Below, piece after piece: positions 25,393-35,510 of a stretch of 64,000 nt of DNA. Each line of letters begins with the position of its first letter. Position 1 is the first letter of the stretch. The stretch is taken from the NCBI RefSeq assembly GCF_001429295.1, contig NZ_LMJL01000012.1, positions 1,048,005-1,112,004 of the forward strand, read 5' to 3'. The position numbers and the translations under genes were made by a program. This stretch comes from Flavobacterium sp. Root935. GTDB lineage: Bacteria; Bacteroidota; Bacteroidia; Flavobacteriales; Flavobacteriaceae. Under the pieces are notes generated by a model. It ran no database searches. It saw nothing but the letters and a program-made list of their open reading frames with translations, and was not told the origin of the DNA.

Positions 25393-28392
25393 ATGAAACT
25401 AAACCTAAAAAACAGACCTCTTTTAAGCAGAATAATGATAATGTGCTTTTTCATTCTCACTATTCCAATGGCGGCACAAATAAAATATTCTGACGGAAAT
25501 GACAGCTGGAATCCTAATTTACTGGGCAATCACCGCGCTGTAATTGCATTTTCCGGTTCAGGAAATATTGCCAAAACAACTATTGAATGGCGAAGAAGAG
25601 ATCAAAATCCAGAACTTAAAAAAATTATTGTTCAAGATGCATCAGGAAAAGAAATTCAAAATATAAAAACAGAAAATATCAATAGAGAAAACGGTACTAT
25701 TTTCTTTGAACCTATTTTGGGAAAAGGAACATATTACGTTTACTATATGCCATATATCGACGAAGGAACTGCCAATTATCCAAAAGGAATTTATGCCAAA
25801 CCAGAAAACAAAGCCGATGCACAATGGTTATCTAAAATTAAAACAAATACGGCAGATAATGCTGCAGTTACAGAAATTCAAAGTGTAAATGCTTTCAATA
25901 GTTTTTATCCAATGGAAGTCATTGCAACGGCTGCAGAAACAAAAGCTCTTATTGCAAAAAACAGCGGAAACTCATTTTTAGTTTTTCCAGAAGACAGATT
26001 GCATTCAATTAAAATGAAAACCGATTTACCGCAGCGCTGGATTCAAAAAGGTGTTCAAAGCACTTTTTCAGATACCGCTTTAAAAGGCGAATATTTAGCT
26101 TTTCAATTAGGTATTTACGCTCTTGAAGATGTAAAGAATGTAAAAATTACCTTTTCGAATTTAGTAAGTCCTTCTGGAACAATTGATGCAAAAAACATCA
26201 GCTGTATAAATACTGACGGAATTCGTTACGATGGATCTATTTTCACGAATACTGTTTCGGTTTCTAAAGGAAAAATTCAAGCAATGTGGTGCGGAATCGA
26301 AGTTCCACAAACTACAGCTGCTGGAACTTACAAAGGAAAAGCGACAGTAAACGCTGACGGAAAATCAAAAGAAATTGAACTTCAAATTACAGTTACTAAT
26401 GAAGTTACTAAAAATGGCGGAATTGACAGTCCAGAAAAAATGACGCGTTTAAATTGGCTAAACTCAACTTTAGCTCAGGAAAATACGGTTATTGCGCCTT
26501 ACACTCCATTAATTGTAAAAGATGCTGAAATCTCTTTATTAGGAAGAAAATTAATCCTAGCGTCAAACGGATTTCCAGCGCAAATTCAGACTTTCTTCAC
26601 TCCAGAAATGACTTCAGTAACTACCAAAGCCAATGACATTTTAAGTTCTCCAATTGATTTCCATTTTTTTGATGCTTCAGGAAAAGAAGCACAATGGAAA
26701 AATAGCGGTATAAAATTTACTAAAAAAGAAGCTGGAAAGGTTTCTTGGGAAAACACCTCGACTTCAAAATCAGTTCAAATGGATGTTAACGCTTCTGTTG
26801 AATTTGACGGTTTTGTACATTATACAGTAAAAGTTACCGCTCTTGAAGATGTTTCTTTTAATGATATCAATTTCCAAATGCCTATGCAGCCTGCTTCTGC
26901 AAAATACATGATGGGATTAGGTCAAAAAGGCGGAGATCGTCCTGCAACTTTTGACTGGAAATGGGATGTTGCCCATAAAAATCAAGATGGTGCTTGGATT
27001 GGTGCTGTCAATTCTGGATTGCAGTTTTCATTAAGAGATGAAAAATACAGCCGTCCGTTAAACACTAATTTCTATTTGCAGAAACCATTACTACTGCCAA
27101 CTTCTTGGGGTAACGAAAATAAAGGAGGAATTACCATTACACCAAACCAAAAATCAGTTTTAGTAAATGCATACAGCGGCGCTAGAACGATGAAAAAAGG
27201 CGATGTATTGTATTATAATTTCAACTTATTAATCACACCGTTCCATACAATCAACACAGATTTTCAATGGGATACGAAATTTTACCACAAATACAGTCCG
27301 ATAGATTCAATCGCAAAAACTGGTGCAACTGTGATTAATATTCACCACGCTAATGCTATTAATCCTTATATCAATTATCCTTTTATTGAATTTAAAAAGA
27401 TGAAAACGTATATCGATGAAGCACATGAAAAAGGACTAAAAGTAAAAATCTATAATACCGTTAGAGAGGTTTCAAACAAAGCATACGAAACTTTTGCTTT
27501 GAGAAGTTTAGGCCACGAAATCTATTCTCCAGGAAAAGGCGGCGGATTCTCTTGGCTGCAAGAACACGTTGGAGACGATTATATCGCTGCATGGTTTGTT
27601 CCTGAAATTAAAGATGCTGCAATTGTAAATAGCGGTATGAACCGTTGGCATAATTATTATGTTGAAGGAATGAATTGGCTGACTCAAAATGTTGGTATTG
27701 ATGGAATTTACCTAGATGACGTTGCTTTTGACAGAATCACAATGAAACGTATCAAAAGAGTTTTAACTAAAGATGGTCATCCTGGAATTATCGATTTACA
27801 CAGTGCGAATCAATACAACAAAAGCGACGGATTTAATAACAGTGCCAATTTATATATGGAACACTTTCCGTACATCAATAAGTTATGGTTTGGAGAATAT
27901 TTTGATTATGAGAAAAATCAGCCGGACTTTTTCTTAACAGAAGTTAGCGGAATTCCTTTTGGATTAATGGGCGAAATGCTTCAAGACGGTGGAAATCCTT
28001 GGCGTGGAATGGTTTTCGGAATGACGAACAGATTACCGTGGAGCGATGGTGCTGACCCAAGACAAATCTGGAAATTATGGGATTCTTTCGGAATTAAAGG
28101 TTCTGAAATGATTGGTTACTGGAGCGAAAATTGTCCTGTAAAAACAAACAATGATAAAGTGCTGGCTACAGTTTACAAAAAGAACGGAACAGCATTGATT
28201 TCTATTGCAAGCTGGGCAGATGCTGATGTAAATGTGAAATTGAATATTGACTGGAAAAAACTAGGAATCAATCCGTCTAAAGCAACTATTACGGCTCCTG
28301 AAGTTCTTAATTTTCAGCCTGCAAAAACGTTTACAGCAAAAGATGAAATAACTGTTCCTAAGGGAAAAGGATGGTTGTTAATTGTTAAGTAA
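25393..28392 (+). CDS. Putative glycoside hydrolase, DUF6067-type
   Basis: A 999-residue secreted protein with a signal peptide ending near residue 30 (TIPMAAQI). The N-terminal half is beta-rich, with a linker motif RLNWLNSTLAQENTV near residue 352. The C-terminal half is a TIM-barrel glycosidase-like domain: HEKGLKVKIYNTVRE, GIDGIYLDDVAFDR (carboxylates near residues 773-777), IIDLHSANQYNKS and NLYMEHFPYINKLWFGEYF, followed by a beta domain. This fits the DUF6067 group, which appears related to GH123-like enzymes acting on N-acetylgalactosaminides; the assignment is from memory of motifs. It is likely the main PUL glycosidase. A repeat block of 208 bp follows it. Confidence 0.72.
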   Translation: MKLNLKNRPLLSRIMIMCFFILTIPMAAQIKYSDGNDSWNPNLLGNHRAVIAFSGSGNIAKTTIEWRRRDQNPELKKIIVQDASGKEIQNIKTENINRENGTIFFEPILGKGTYYVYYMPYIDEGTANYPKGIYAKPENKADAQWLSKIKTNTADNAAVTEIQSVNAFNSFYPMEVIATAAETKALIAKNSGNSFLVFPEDRLHSIKMKTDLPQRWIQKGVQSTFSDTALKGEYLAFQLGIYALEDVKNVKITFSNLVSPSGTIDAKNISCINTDGIRYDGSIFTNTVSVSKGKIQAMWCGIEVPQTTAAGTYKGKATVNADGKSKEIELQITVTNEVTKNGGIDSPEKMTRLNWLNSTLAQENTVIAPYTPLIVKDAEISLLGRKLILASNGFPAQIQTFFTPEMTSVTTKANDILSSPIDFHFFDASGKEAQWKNSGIKFTKKEAGKVSWENTSTSKSVQMDVNASVEFDGFVHYTVKVTALEDVSFNDINFQMPMQPASAKYMMGLGQKGGDRPATFDWKWDVAHKNQDGAWIGAVNSGLQFSLRDEKYSRPLNTNFYLQKPLLLPTSWGNENKGGITITPNQKSVLVNAYSGARTMKKGDVLYYNFNLLITPFHTINTDFQWDTKFYHKYSPIDSIAKTGATVINIHHANAINPYINYPFIEFKKMKTYIDEAHEKGLKVKIYNTVREVSNKAYETFALRSLGHEIYSPGKGGGFSWLQEHVGDDYIAAWFVPEIKDAAIVNSGMNRWHNYYVEGMNWLTQNVGIDGIYLDDVAFDRITMKRIKRVLTKDGHPGIIDLHSANQYNKSDGFNNSANLYMEHFPYINKLWFGEYFDYEKNQPDFFLTEVSGIPFGLMGEMLQDGGNPWRGMVFGMTNRLPWSDGADPRQIWKLWDSFGIKGSEMIGYWSENCPVKTNNDKVLATVYKKNGTALISIASWADADVNVKLNIDWKKLGINPSKATITAPEVLNFQPAKTFTAKDEITVPKGKGWLLIVK

Positions 28393-28414
28393 ATTAATAG
28401 ACCCATTAGTCTAA

Positions 28415-28555
28415 GCTCCAGAGGAGCCTAATATTTATAGATAATTCATCACGATTTTATAAAGCTCCAGCGGAGCGAAATATATCGCCCCGCTGGGGCT
28501 TCTATCGACATAAAATTGTATTTCTATAAATATTACGTCCCGCTGGGACTTTCAC
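28415..28555. repeat. Cluster of GCTCCAGCGGAGC-type palindromic repeats
   Basis: Four short imperfect palindromes in 140 bp: AGCTCCAGAGGAGCC, AGCTCCAGCGGAGCG, GCCCCGCTGGGGC and GTCCCGCTGGGAC. They are separated by AT-rich spacers with a recurring TATTTATAGA / TCTATAAATATTA element. It resembles REP-like sequences. It splits the PUL transcript between the glycosidase and the DUF5107 gene. Confidence 0.7.
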
Positions 28556-28600
28556 ACAATAACTATTACGAAATAACCACAAATAACCAAGCTCTCCATC

Positions 28601-31600
28601 ATGAAACTTAGACCATTCTTATCCCTTTTGCTCTTTGGAAGCCTTTTTATAAATGCACAAAACAAACCCACTATAAAAGAATACAAAAAAGTATTTACCA
28701 CATACCCTTTTTCAGATCCTGACCCAATTCCGAAACCAGACACAAAATTTTATCCTTATTTCCGTTTTGACGGCTTTACAGACAAACCAGTTCAGAAAGA
28801 ATGGAAAGTAATTGAGATAGAAAACGATTACATCAAACTGATGATTTTGCCTGAAATAGGCGGAAAAGTTTGGTCGGCTGTAGAAAAATCAACTGGAAAA
28901 GACTTTGTTTACAATAATCATGTAATCAAATTTAGAGACATTGCCATGCGCGGACCGTGGACCAGCGGCGGCGTTGAAGGCAATTATGGAATTATTGGTC
29001 ATACCCCAAATTGTGCAACTCCAGTAGATTATAAAATTATAAACCGTGAAGACGGAAGCATCAGCTGTGTTATTGGAGTTTTAGATTTATTAACGAGAAC
29101 TTCTTGGAAACTAGACATCAATTTACCAAAAGACAAAGCTTATTTTACAACCAATTCGTTTTGGTCTAATTCGACAGAATTACAGCAGCCTTATTATACT
29201 TGGATGAATACAGGAATTAAAGCGGCTGGAAACCTGCAATTTATTTATCCTGGACAGACTTATATTGGCCATAACGGCGAATATAATTCTTGGCCGATTG
29301 ATAAAGAAAACGGCAAAGATTTATCTTATTACAAAAACAATGATTTTGGCGGTTACAAATCATATCACGTATTCGGAAAATACAATGATTTCTTCGGAGG
29401 ATATTGGCATGACGAAGATTTCGGAATGGCAAGATATGGTAATCACGATAATAAACCCGGCAAAAAAATATGGATATGGGGATTATCACAGCAAGGAATG
29501 ATTTGGGAAAAATTATTGACCGATACTGACGGACAATATACAGAGGTACAAAGTGGTAGATTATTTAATCAGGCGAGCGAAGGCAGTAATTTGACACCTT
29601 TTAAACAACGTTCGTTTGCGCCTTATCAAACTGATACTTGGACAGAATACTGGTTTCCTGTAAAACAAACCAAAGGTTTTGTAAAAGCCAATAATTATAG
29701 TGCCGTTAATATAAAAAATGAAAATGGCTGGCTGAAAATTTATTTTTCTCCGCTTCAAAAATTAAATGAAAAATTAGAAATTTTTGAAGGTGAAAAGAAA
29801 ATCTATTCAAAAGATGTTGCGCTTACCACCATGCAGTTATTCAAAGATTCCATTCAGGTTTCTGTTGATACAAACAAGCTGAAACTCGTTTTGGGTGAAA
29901 ATAAATTGGTTTGGAATGCTGATCCACAAGATGGAAATATTAATCGTCCTGTGGAGATTCCGAAAGGTTTTGATCACAATTCAGTTTACGGATTGTATCT
30001 GCAGGGAAAAAATTATATCAGTTTTAAAGATTATGTAAAAGCAGAAGAAAACCTTACAGCTTGTTTACAAAAAGATCCAAACTTTGCTCCGGCCCTTTCT
30101 GAATTAGCTTCTTTACAAATTAGAAAATTTCAATACAAAGAAGCTGTAGAAACTGCTAAAAAAGCTTTAGCAATTGATACTTACGATGCTGGTGCAAATT
30201 ACAATTATGCTTTGGCAAATCTTCATTTAGGAAACACAACCGATGCAAAAGATGGTTTCGATATTGCAGCAGCTGGTGTAGAATACAGAAGCGCCGCTTA
30301 TACATCACTAAGTAAAATTTATTTAGCTGAAAACGAATTACCTAAAGCTATTGAATATGCCGAAAAGAGCTTAATAAACAATCAATACAATTTAGAAAGT
30401 CTGCAAGTATTGGCAGTTTTGTATCGTCTTCAAAATAATTCAGACAAAGCAAATGCAGCTTTAAAAACAATTAGTGCACTTGATCCATTAAATCATTTTG
30501 CAGATTTTGAAAAATATCTTTGGAACAGTTCAAATGATGCCAAACTTAATTTTACAGCTGCAATTCAAAATGAAATGCCAGAGCAGACTTATCTGGAATT
30601 AGGAATTTGGTACAATAATATTAGCAGAAAAGAAGAAGCTCTAAAAGTGTTTTCTATAGCTGAACCAAGTGCCGAAATTATTTATTGGAAAGCATTTTTA
30701 GAAAACAAATCAGTTGATTTATCTAAAATCAAACCTGGAACTACTTTTCCGTTCCGCGCAGAAACGGCTTCCATTCTTAAAACATTAATTAAAACCAATG
30801 ATCAATGGCAGTTAAAATACCATTTAGGTCTAATCGAATGGAATCGCAATAGTATTTCTGAGGCAAAAGAATTGTTTACACAATGCGGCTCAAAACCTAA
30901 TGATCCAGCTTTTTATGGTGCCAAAGCTTCTTTATTTAAAGATGACGCTGCAACTGTGGAGGCAAGTCTTCAGCAGGCTTTAAAACTAGATCCACAAGGC
31001 TGGAGATATCATAAATTATTGGCAGAACATTATATCGTTCAAAAACAATTTGACAAAGCACTTTCAACAACAGAATCTTTCTACAAAAAACATAAAGAGA
31101 ATTATTTAATTGGAATGCTGTATGCAAAAACGCTGCTGTTAAATAAAAAATATGCTGCTGCAGATGCATTTCTAACCAAATTACAAATTCTTCCTTTTGA
31201 AGGTGCAACTGCAGGAAGACAATTGTACCACGAAGCGAAATTGATGCAGGCTTTGGCAGAAATTAAAAACAAACAATATAAAAAAGCATTACAATTTATT
31301 GGCGATGCAAAATTGTTTCCAGAAAATTTAGGAGTAGGAAAACCTTACGATGAAAACATCGATGAAAGACTTGAAAACTGGCTGGATTATCAATGTTATA
31401 CCAACCTTGACAACAAAGAAATGGCTGCTAAATCTTTACAAAAAATCGTTGCTTTTACTCCAAAGGTTGATAATACAGTTATGAACTTTTTACCAGCAAA
31501 TGATCTTGTTTCGGCTTGGGCAATCGAAAAAACATCTTCTTCTCAAGAAGCAGAAAAATGGTTAAAAAATCAAGCCGATTTATATCCAGAAAACAAAATT

Positions 31601-31696
31601 ATTCAGTGGAGTTTACTCGTCTATACGAAAAAACAATCGAATATTTTAAATGAAGATGAAAAAGACGGTGAAGTCAGAATTATCGAAAAATTGTAA
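28601..31696 (+). CDS. DUF5107 domain protein with tetratricopeptide repeats
   Basis: A 1031-residue secreted protein (signal peptide MKLRPFLSLLLFGSLFINAQ). The N-terminal DUF5107 domain (about 60-370) has LMILPEIGGKVWSAVEK, FRDIAMRGPWTSGGVEGNYG and GGYWHDEDFGMARYG, resembling a galactose-mutarotase-like sandwich. The rest is a TPR array (for example NYALANLHLGNTTDAKDGFD, AYTSLSKIYLAENELPKAIE, YHKLLAEHYIVQKQFDKAL). Proteins with this layout occur in Bacteroidota PULs, and the fold suggests a carbohydrate-active enzyme, but I know of no firm activity. It starts the second half of the PUL, with the M1 peptidase 20 bp downstream. Confidence 0.8.
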   Translation: MKLRPFLSLLLFGSLFINAQNKPTIKEYKKVFTTYPFSDPDPIPKPDTKFYPYFRFDGFTDKPVQKEWKVIEIENDYIKLMILPEIGGKVWSAVEKSTGKDFVYNNHVIKFRDIAMRGPWTSGGVEGNYGIIGHTPNCATPVDYKIINREDGSISCVIGVLDLLTRTSWKLDINLPKDKAYFTTNSFWSNSTELQQPYYTWMNTGIKAAGNLQFIYPGQTYIGHNGEYNSWPIDKENGKDLSYYKNNDFGGYKSYHVFGKYNDFFGGYWHDEDFGMARYGNHDNKPGKKIWIWGLSQQGMIWEKLLTDTDGQYTEVQSGRLFNQASEGSNLTPFKQRSFAPYQTDTWTEYWFPVKQTKGFVKANNYSAVNIKNENGWLKIYFSPLQKLNEKLEIFEGEKKIYSKDVALTTMQLFKDSIQVSVDTNKLKLVLGENKLVWNADPQDGNINRPVEIPKGFDHNSVYGLYLQGKNYISFKDYVKAEENLTACLQKDPNFAPALSELASLQIRKFQYKEAVETAKKALAIDTYDAGANYNYALANLHLGNTTDAKDGFDIAAAGVEYRSAAYTSLSKIYLAENELPKAIEYAEKSLINNQYNLESLQVLAVLYRLQNNSDKANAALKTISALDPLNHFADFEKYLWNSSNDAKLNFTAAIQNEMPEQTYLELGIWYNNISRKEEALKVFSIAEPSAEIIYWKAFLENKSVDLSKIKPGTTFPFRAETASILKTLIKTNDQWQLKYHLGLIEWNRNSISEAKELFTQCGSKPNDPAFYGAKASLFKDDAATVEASLQQALKLDPQGWRYHKLLAEHYIVQKQFDKALSTTESFYKKHKENYLIGMLYAKTLLLNKKYAAADAFLTKLQILPFEGATAGRQLYHEAKLMQALAEIKNKQYKKALQFIGDAKLFPENLGVGKPYDENIDERLENWLDYQCYTNLDNKEMAAKSLQKIVAFTPKVDNTVMNFLPANDLVSAWAIEKTSSSQEAEKWLKNQADLYPENKIIQWSLLVYTKKQSNILNEDEKDGEVRIIEKL

Positions 31697-31716
31697 AGAA
31701 CTTTTAAAACAATAAA

Positions 31717-33900
31717 ATGAAAAAGCATTTTTTAAAATATACTTTTTTGGGTCTTATTTTCATTGTAAGCCCAAAAATTGAAGCGCAAAACAAACAGGAA
31801 AAACCAGATGAATTAAGTGTTTACAGAGTTACACCTTTAAAAACTAATGATTTAATTCATACCAAACTCGAAGTCTCATTTGATTACGGAAAACGTTATT
31901 TGTATGGAAAAGAATGGGTTACTCTAAAACCTCATTTTTATGAAACCGATTCGCTGCATTTAGATGCAAAAGGAATGGACTTTAAAGAAATTGCTATTGT
32001 AGATGGAAAAAAAACTATTCCGCTAAAATATACTTACGATAACGAACAGCTTTCAATTCAATTAAATAGAAAGTACAAAAACAACGAAAAGTATACGATT
32101 TTCATCGATTATACAGCAAAACCAGCAGAACTTAAAAGCAAAGCTGGCGAATCAATTACCAACTCAAACGGATTGTATTTTGTTAATCCTGACGGAAAAG
32201 GAGACAAACCAACACAAATTTGGACTCAAGGAGAAACAGAAGCTTCGTCTTGCTGGTTTCCTACAATTGATAAACCAAATCAAAAAACAACTTCTGAAAT
32301 TGCAATGACAGTAGAATCAAAATATACTACGCTGTCTAACGGGAAATTAACTTCACAAAAAGCAAATAAAAACGGAACTCGTACTGATGTTTGGAAAATG
32401 GATCAGCCAAACGCTCCTTATTTATTTATGATGGCAGTTGGAGATTTTAAAATCTATAAAGATTCTTATAACGGAAAAGAAGTAAGCTATTATTTAGAAC
32501 CTAAATACGCGCCATTTGCGAAACAGATTTTTGGCAAAACGCCTGATATGATGAACTTTTACGGTAAAATGCTTGGTGTAGAATATCCTTGGGCAAAATA
32601 CTCGCAGATTGTTGTAACAGATTTTTTTGGAGGTGCAATGGAAAATACTTCTGCAACTGTTCACGGCGGATATGTACAAAAAACCGAAAGAGAATTATTA
32701 GACAATAACGAAGAAAGTACCGTAGCACACGAACTTTTTCATCAATGGTTTGGAGATTTAGTAACTGCTGAATCCTGGTCAAATTTAACAATGAACGAAT
32801 CTTTTGCCACATTTGGAGAAGTTCTTTGGCACGGTCATGACGCTGGACAAGATGCAGAAGACAGATCTCGTTATGAAAAACTGCAGAATTATCTTCGTTC
32901 ACAAAAAAATGGAGACAGTCCAATTTTAGCACGTTTTCATTACAAAAATGCAGACGATATGTTTGACAATATCAGCTATTCTAAAGGCTCGATTATTTTG
33001 TATGCCATGAAAAACCAAATGGGTGATGAAGCCTTTTTTAAAGGATTGAATCATTATTTAACCACTAATGCTTACAAATCTGGAGAACCGCATCAGCTGC
33101 GCTTATCGATGGAAGAAGTGACTGGAAAAGATTGGCTTCCTTATTTTGATCAGTGGTATTACAATGCTGGAAGTCCGATTCTTGATGTAACTTACAAATA
33201 CGCCAACGGAAAAATTATTATTACGATTAGTCAATCTCAGGATAGTGCAGTGCAAACCTTTACGTTGCCTTTAAAAGTTGATTTTTACGTAAACGGAACT
33301 AAAATAAGAAAGGATATTTTAATTACTAAAAGAGAACAAAGTTTCAGCTTTGACCTTCCTTCAAAACCTGAATTTATAGATTTAGATCCAGATAAAATCC
33401 TAGTGGGCGAAGTGAATGTAGATAAAAAAACTCCTGCTGATTATCTTTTTCAATATAAAAATGCGCCATCGTATTACAACCGAATTGAAGCTATAAAATT
33501 TGCTTCAAAAGACAGAACTCAGGAGTCACAACTTATTTTATTGGAAGGTTTGAAAGATCCTCAAGAAGACTTACGAGTACTAAGTATTAAAGCAATTGAT
33601 TTAAATGAAAAAGAAACTAAAGATCAGGTTTTAAAAACACTTCTTGACATTGCTAAAAACGATAAAAAGACCATTGCAAGAGCAAATGCTATTGTAAAAT
33701 TAGCTTCTACTGCCGATGCATCTTATAAAGCATTGATGGAAGAAAGTATTAAAGAGCAATCTTATAACGTAATTGCGGCAGGAATTTCAGGATTAACAAA
33801 ATATGTGCCGGCCGAAGCTGATAAAGCATTGGCTTCATTAGATGACGATACTAAAAAACATGTAACGCCATTAATGAAAAGATTTAGTAGTCAAAAATAA
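31717..33900 (+). CDS. M1-family metallo-aminopeptidase
   Basis: A 727-residue secreted zinc aminopeptidase (signal peptide ending VSPKIEAQ). It has the exopeptidase motif GGAMENTSAT, the zinc site HELFH at 338-342 and the third ligand Glu361 in NESFATFGE, with the spacing of the family. The catalytic tyrosine candidate is in FDNISYSKGSIILYAM. The C-terminal part (about 575-727) is a set of HEAT-like helical repeats (LILLEGLKDPQEDLRVLSIK). It removes N-terminal residues from peptides. A peptidase directly after the carbohydrate genes suggests a glycopeptide or glycoprotein substrate (inference). It ends at an intrinsic terminator. Confidence 0.93.
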   Translation: MKKHFLKYTFLGLIFIVSPKIEAQNKQEKPDELSVYRVTPLKTNDLIHTKLEVSFDYGKRYLYGKEWVTLKPHFYETDSLHLDAKGMDFKEIAIVDGKKTIPLKYTYDNEQLSIQLNRKYKNNEKYTIFIDYTAKPAELKSKAGESITNSNGLYFVNPDGKGDKPTQIWTQGETEASSCWFPTIDKPNQKTTSEIAMTVESKYTTLSNGKLTSQKANKNGTRTDVWKMDQPNAPYLFMMAVGDFKIYKDSYNGKEVSYYLEPKYAPFAKQIFGKTPDMMNFYGKMLGVEYPWAKYSQIVVTDFFGGAMENTSATVHGGYVQKTERELLDNNEESTVAHELFHQWFGDLVTAESWSNLTMNESFATFGEVLWHGHDAGQDAEDRSRYEKLQNYLRSQKNGDSPILARFHYKNADDMFDNISYSKGSIILYAMKNQMGDEAFFKGLNHYLTTNAYKSGEPHQLRLSMEEVTGKDWLPYFDQWYYNAGSPILDVTYKYANGKIIITISQSQDSAVQTFTLPLKVDFYVNGTKIRKDILITKREQSFSFDLPSKPEFIDLDPDKILVGEVNVDKKTPADYLFQYKNAPSYYNRIEAIKFASKDRTQESQLILLEGLKDPQEDLRVLSIKAIDLNEKETKDQVLKTLLDIAKNDKKTIARANAIVKLASTADASYKALMEESIKEQSYNVIAAGISGLTKYVPAEADKALASLDDDTKKHVTPLMKRFSSQK

Positions 33901-33935
33901 TTATAAGAATCCTTTGAATCTGTTTTGTTTTTGAA

Positions 33936-33971
33936 AACCTCTCTAATCTGGTTCATTAGAGAGGTTATTTT
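33936..33971 (+). terminator. Intrinsic terminator after the M1 peptidase gene
   Basis: Stem AACCTCTCTAAT / ATTAGAGAGGTT (33936-33947 with 33955-33966), 7-nt loop, then ATTTTT. It lies between the peptidase and the GH109-type gene, so the latter needs read-through or its own promoter. Confidence 0.88.
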
Positions 33972-33996
33972 TAAAAATTATCTAACAAAATCACTC

Positions 33997-35376
33997 ATGA
34001 AAACTACCTTTATTAAAACTACCATAATTCTTTTTCTTTTGTTCGGATGGACAATCGCTTCTGCACAAATGATAAAGACCAAAACGCCTTCACGTAGCAA
34101 AGGCCAGCAAGATGTACTAAGAATGGCAGCAGAACCAATTCCGACAGTTCGTGTAGCTTTTATCGGTCTCGGAATGCGCGGTCCTGGAGCAGTAGAACGC
34201 ATGACACATATTCCCGGTGTAGAAATTGTAGCGTTGTGCGACATGACTCAGGAAAACACGTCGAAAGCAAATGAGATTTTAACCAAAGCTGGTTTCCCAA
34301 AAGCGCAAGAATTTTACGGCGATGAAAATGCATGGAGAAAAGTAACGGCATTGCCAAACGTAGATTTAGTTTACGTAGCAACAGACTGGCTGCATCACGC
34401 TGTTATAGGAGTTCAGGCAATGAAAGACGGAAAACATGTTGCTATTGAAGTTCCTAGCGCTTTAACCATGAAAGAAATTTGGGAACTTATTGACACTTCA
34501 GAAAAAACAAGAAAACATTGCATGCAATTGGAAAATTGCGTTTATGATTTCTTTGAACTAACGACTTTAAATATGGCACAGCAAGGTTTGTTTGGAGAAA
34601 TTCTTCATGCAGAAGGTTCTTATATTCATGGTTTACAGCCATTTTGGGGCGAATACTGGAACAACTGGAGAATGGATTACAACATTAAACACAGAGGCGA
34701 TGTATACGCAACACACGGAATGGGTCCAGCATGTCAGGCACTGAATATCCACCGTGGTGACAAAATGAATTTCTTGGTATCTATGGATACAAAAGCGGTT
34801 GGAAATCCTGCTTACATCAAAGAAAAATCAGGAAAAGAAATAAAAGATTTTAGAAACGGAGATCATACCATGACGATGATTCGTACTGAAAATGGTAAAA
34901 CAATCCATATTCAGCATGATGTCACTTCTCCTCGTCCCTACAGCAGAATGTATCAATTGAGTGGCACAAAAGGTTTTGCCAATAAATACCCGTTAGAAGG
35001 TTATGCTTTGGACGGAAAAGAATTAAGCGATGATGTAAAGCCAAATCACGAAAAATTAAGCGCACACTCTTTTGTTCCTGAAGAAGTTAAAAAAGCTTTA
35101 ATGGAAAAATACAAACATCCAATTGCAAAAGGTATTGAAGAACAAGCAAAAAAAGTAGGCGGTCACGGCGGTATGGATTTTATTATGGACTATCGTTTAA
35201 TTCATTGCCTGCAAAAAGGATTGCCGCTGGATATGGATGTATACGATTTAGCAGAATGGTCTTGTTTAGGTCCGTTGACTGAAATTTCATTAGATAATAA
35301 TTCAGCTCCGGTAGAAATTCCAGATTTCACCCGCGGCGGCTGGAATAAATTGAAAAAATTAGAATTTTCAGAATAA
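33997..35376 (+). CDS. Gfo/Idh/MocA-fold glycosidase, GH109-type
   Basis: A 459-residue exported protein. I use the ATG at 33997, because the longer frame from 33925 starts inside the terminator and the signal peptide (ILFLLFGWTIASAQ) follows this ATG. The Rossmann motif VAFIGLGMRGPGAVERM binds NAD(H). EVPSALTMKEIWEL, HGLQPFWGEYWNNWRM, THGMGPACQALNIHRGD and DVTSPRPYSRMYQLSGTKG match the GH109 group, NAD-dependent alpha-N-acetylgalactosaminidases of the Elizabethkingia type. Other Gfo/Idh/MocA enzymes are dehydrogenases, but the secreted form with this motif set favours GH109. It suggests removal of alpha-GalNAc from glycoconjugates. Confidence 0.88.
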   Translation: MKTTFIKTTIILFLLFGWTIASAQMIKTKTPSRSKGQQDVLRMAAEPIPTVRVAFIGLGMRGPGAVERMTHIPGVEIVALCDMTQENTSKANEILTKAGFPKAQEFYGDENAWRKVTALPNVDLVYVATDWLHHAVIGVQAMKDGKHVAIEVPSALTMKEIWELIDTSEKTRKHCMQLENCVYDFFELTTLNMAQQGLFGEILHAEGSYIHGLQPFWGEYWNNWRMDYNIKHRGDVYATHGMGPACQALNIHRGDKMNFLVSMDTKAVGNPAYIKEKSGKEIKDFRNGDHTMTMIRTENGKTIHIQHDVTSPRPYSRMYQLSGTKGFANKYPLEGYALDGKELSDDVKPNHEKLSAHSFVPEEVKKALMEKYKHPIAKGIEEQAKKVGGHGGMDFIMDYRLIHCLQKGLPLDMDVYDLAEWSCLGPLTEISLDNNSAPVEIPDFTRGGWNKLKKLEFSE

Positions 35377-35401
35377 ATATATATTGGTTAGTTAAAAGAA
35401 G

Positions 35402-35440
35402 CAAGAGGGCACCATTAAAAAAGTGCTCTCTTGTTTATTT
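35402..35440 (+). terminator. Intrinsic terminator after the GH109 gene
   Basis: CAAGAGGGCAC pairs with GTGCTCTCTTG (one G-U), 10-nt loop, then TTTATTTTA. It ends the PUL transcript. Confidence 0.82.
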
Positions 35441-35455
35441 TAAGTCTTTTCACCC

Positions 35456-35489
35456 CAAAAAAAATGCCACCTGATTTTATTCAGATGGC
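35456..35489 (-). terminator. Intrinsic terminator of the osmC operon
   Basis: On the minus strand GCCATCTGA / TCAGGTGGC (one U-G pair) with a 6-nt loop is followed by a run of T. It lies 22 bp beyond the osmC stop. Confidence 0.85.
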
Positions 35490-35510
35490 TTTTATTATTG
35501 CTTTAAAAAA

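Noticed and set aside
32501..32932. 143-codon frame antisense to the M1 peptidase gene
   Set aside because: It covers the zinc-site region of a clear gene on the other strand and has no recognisable domain.
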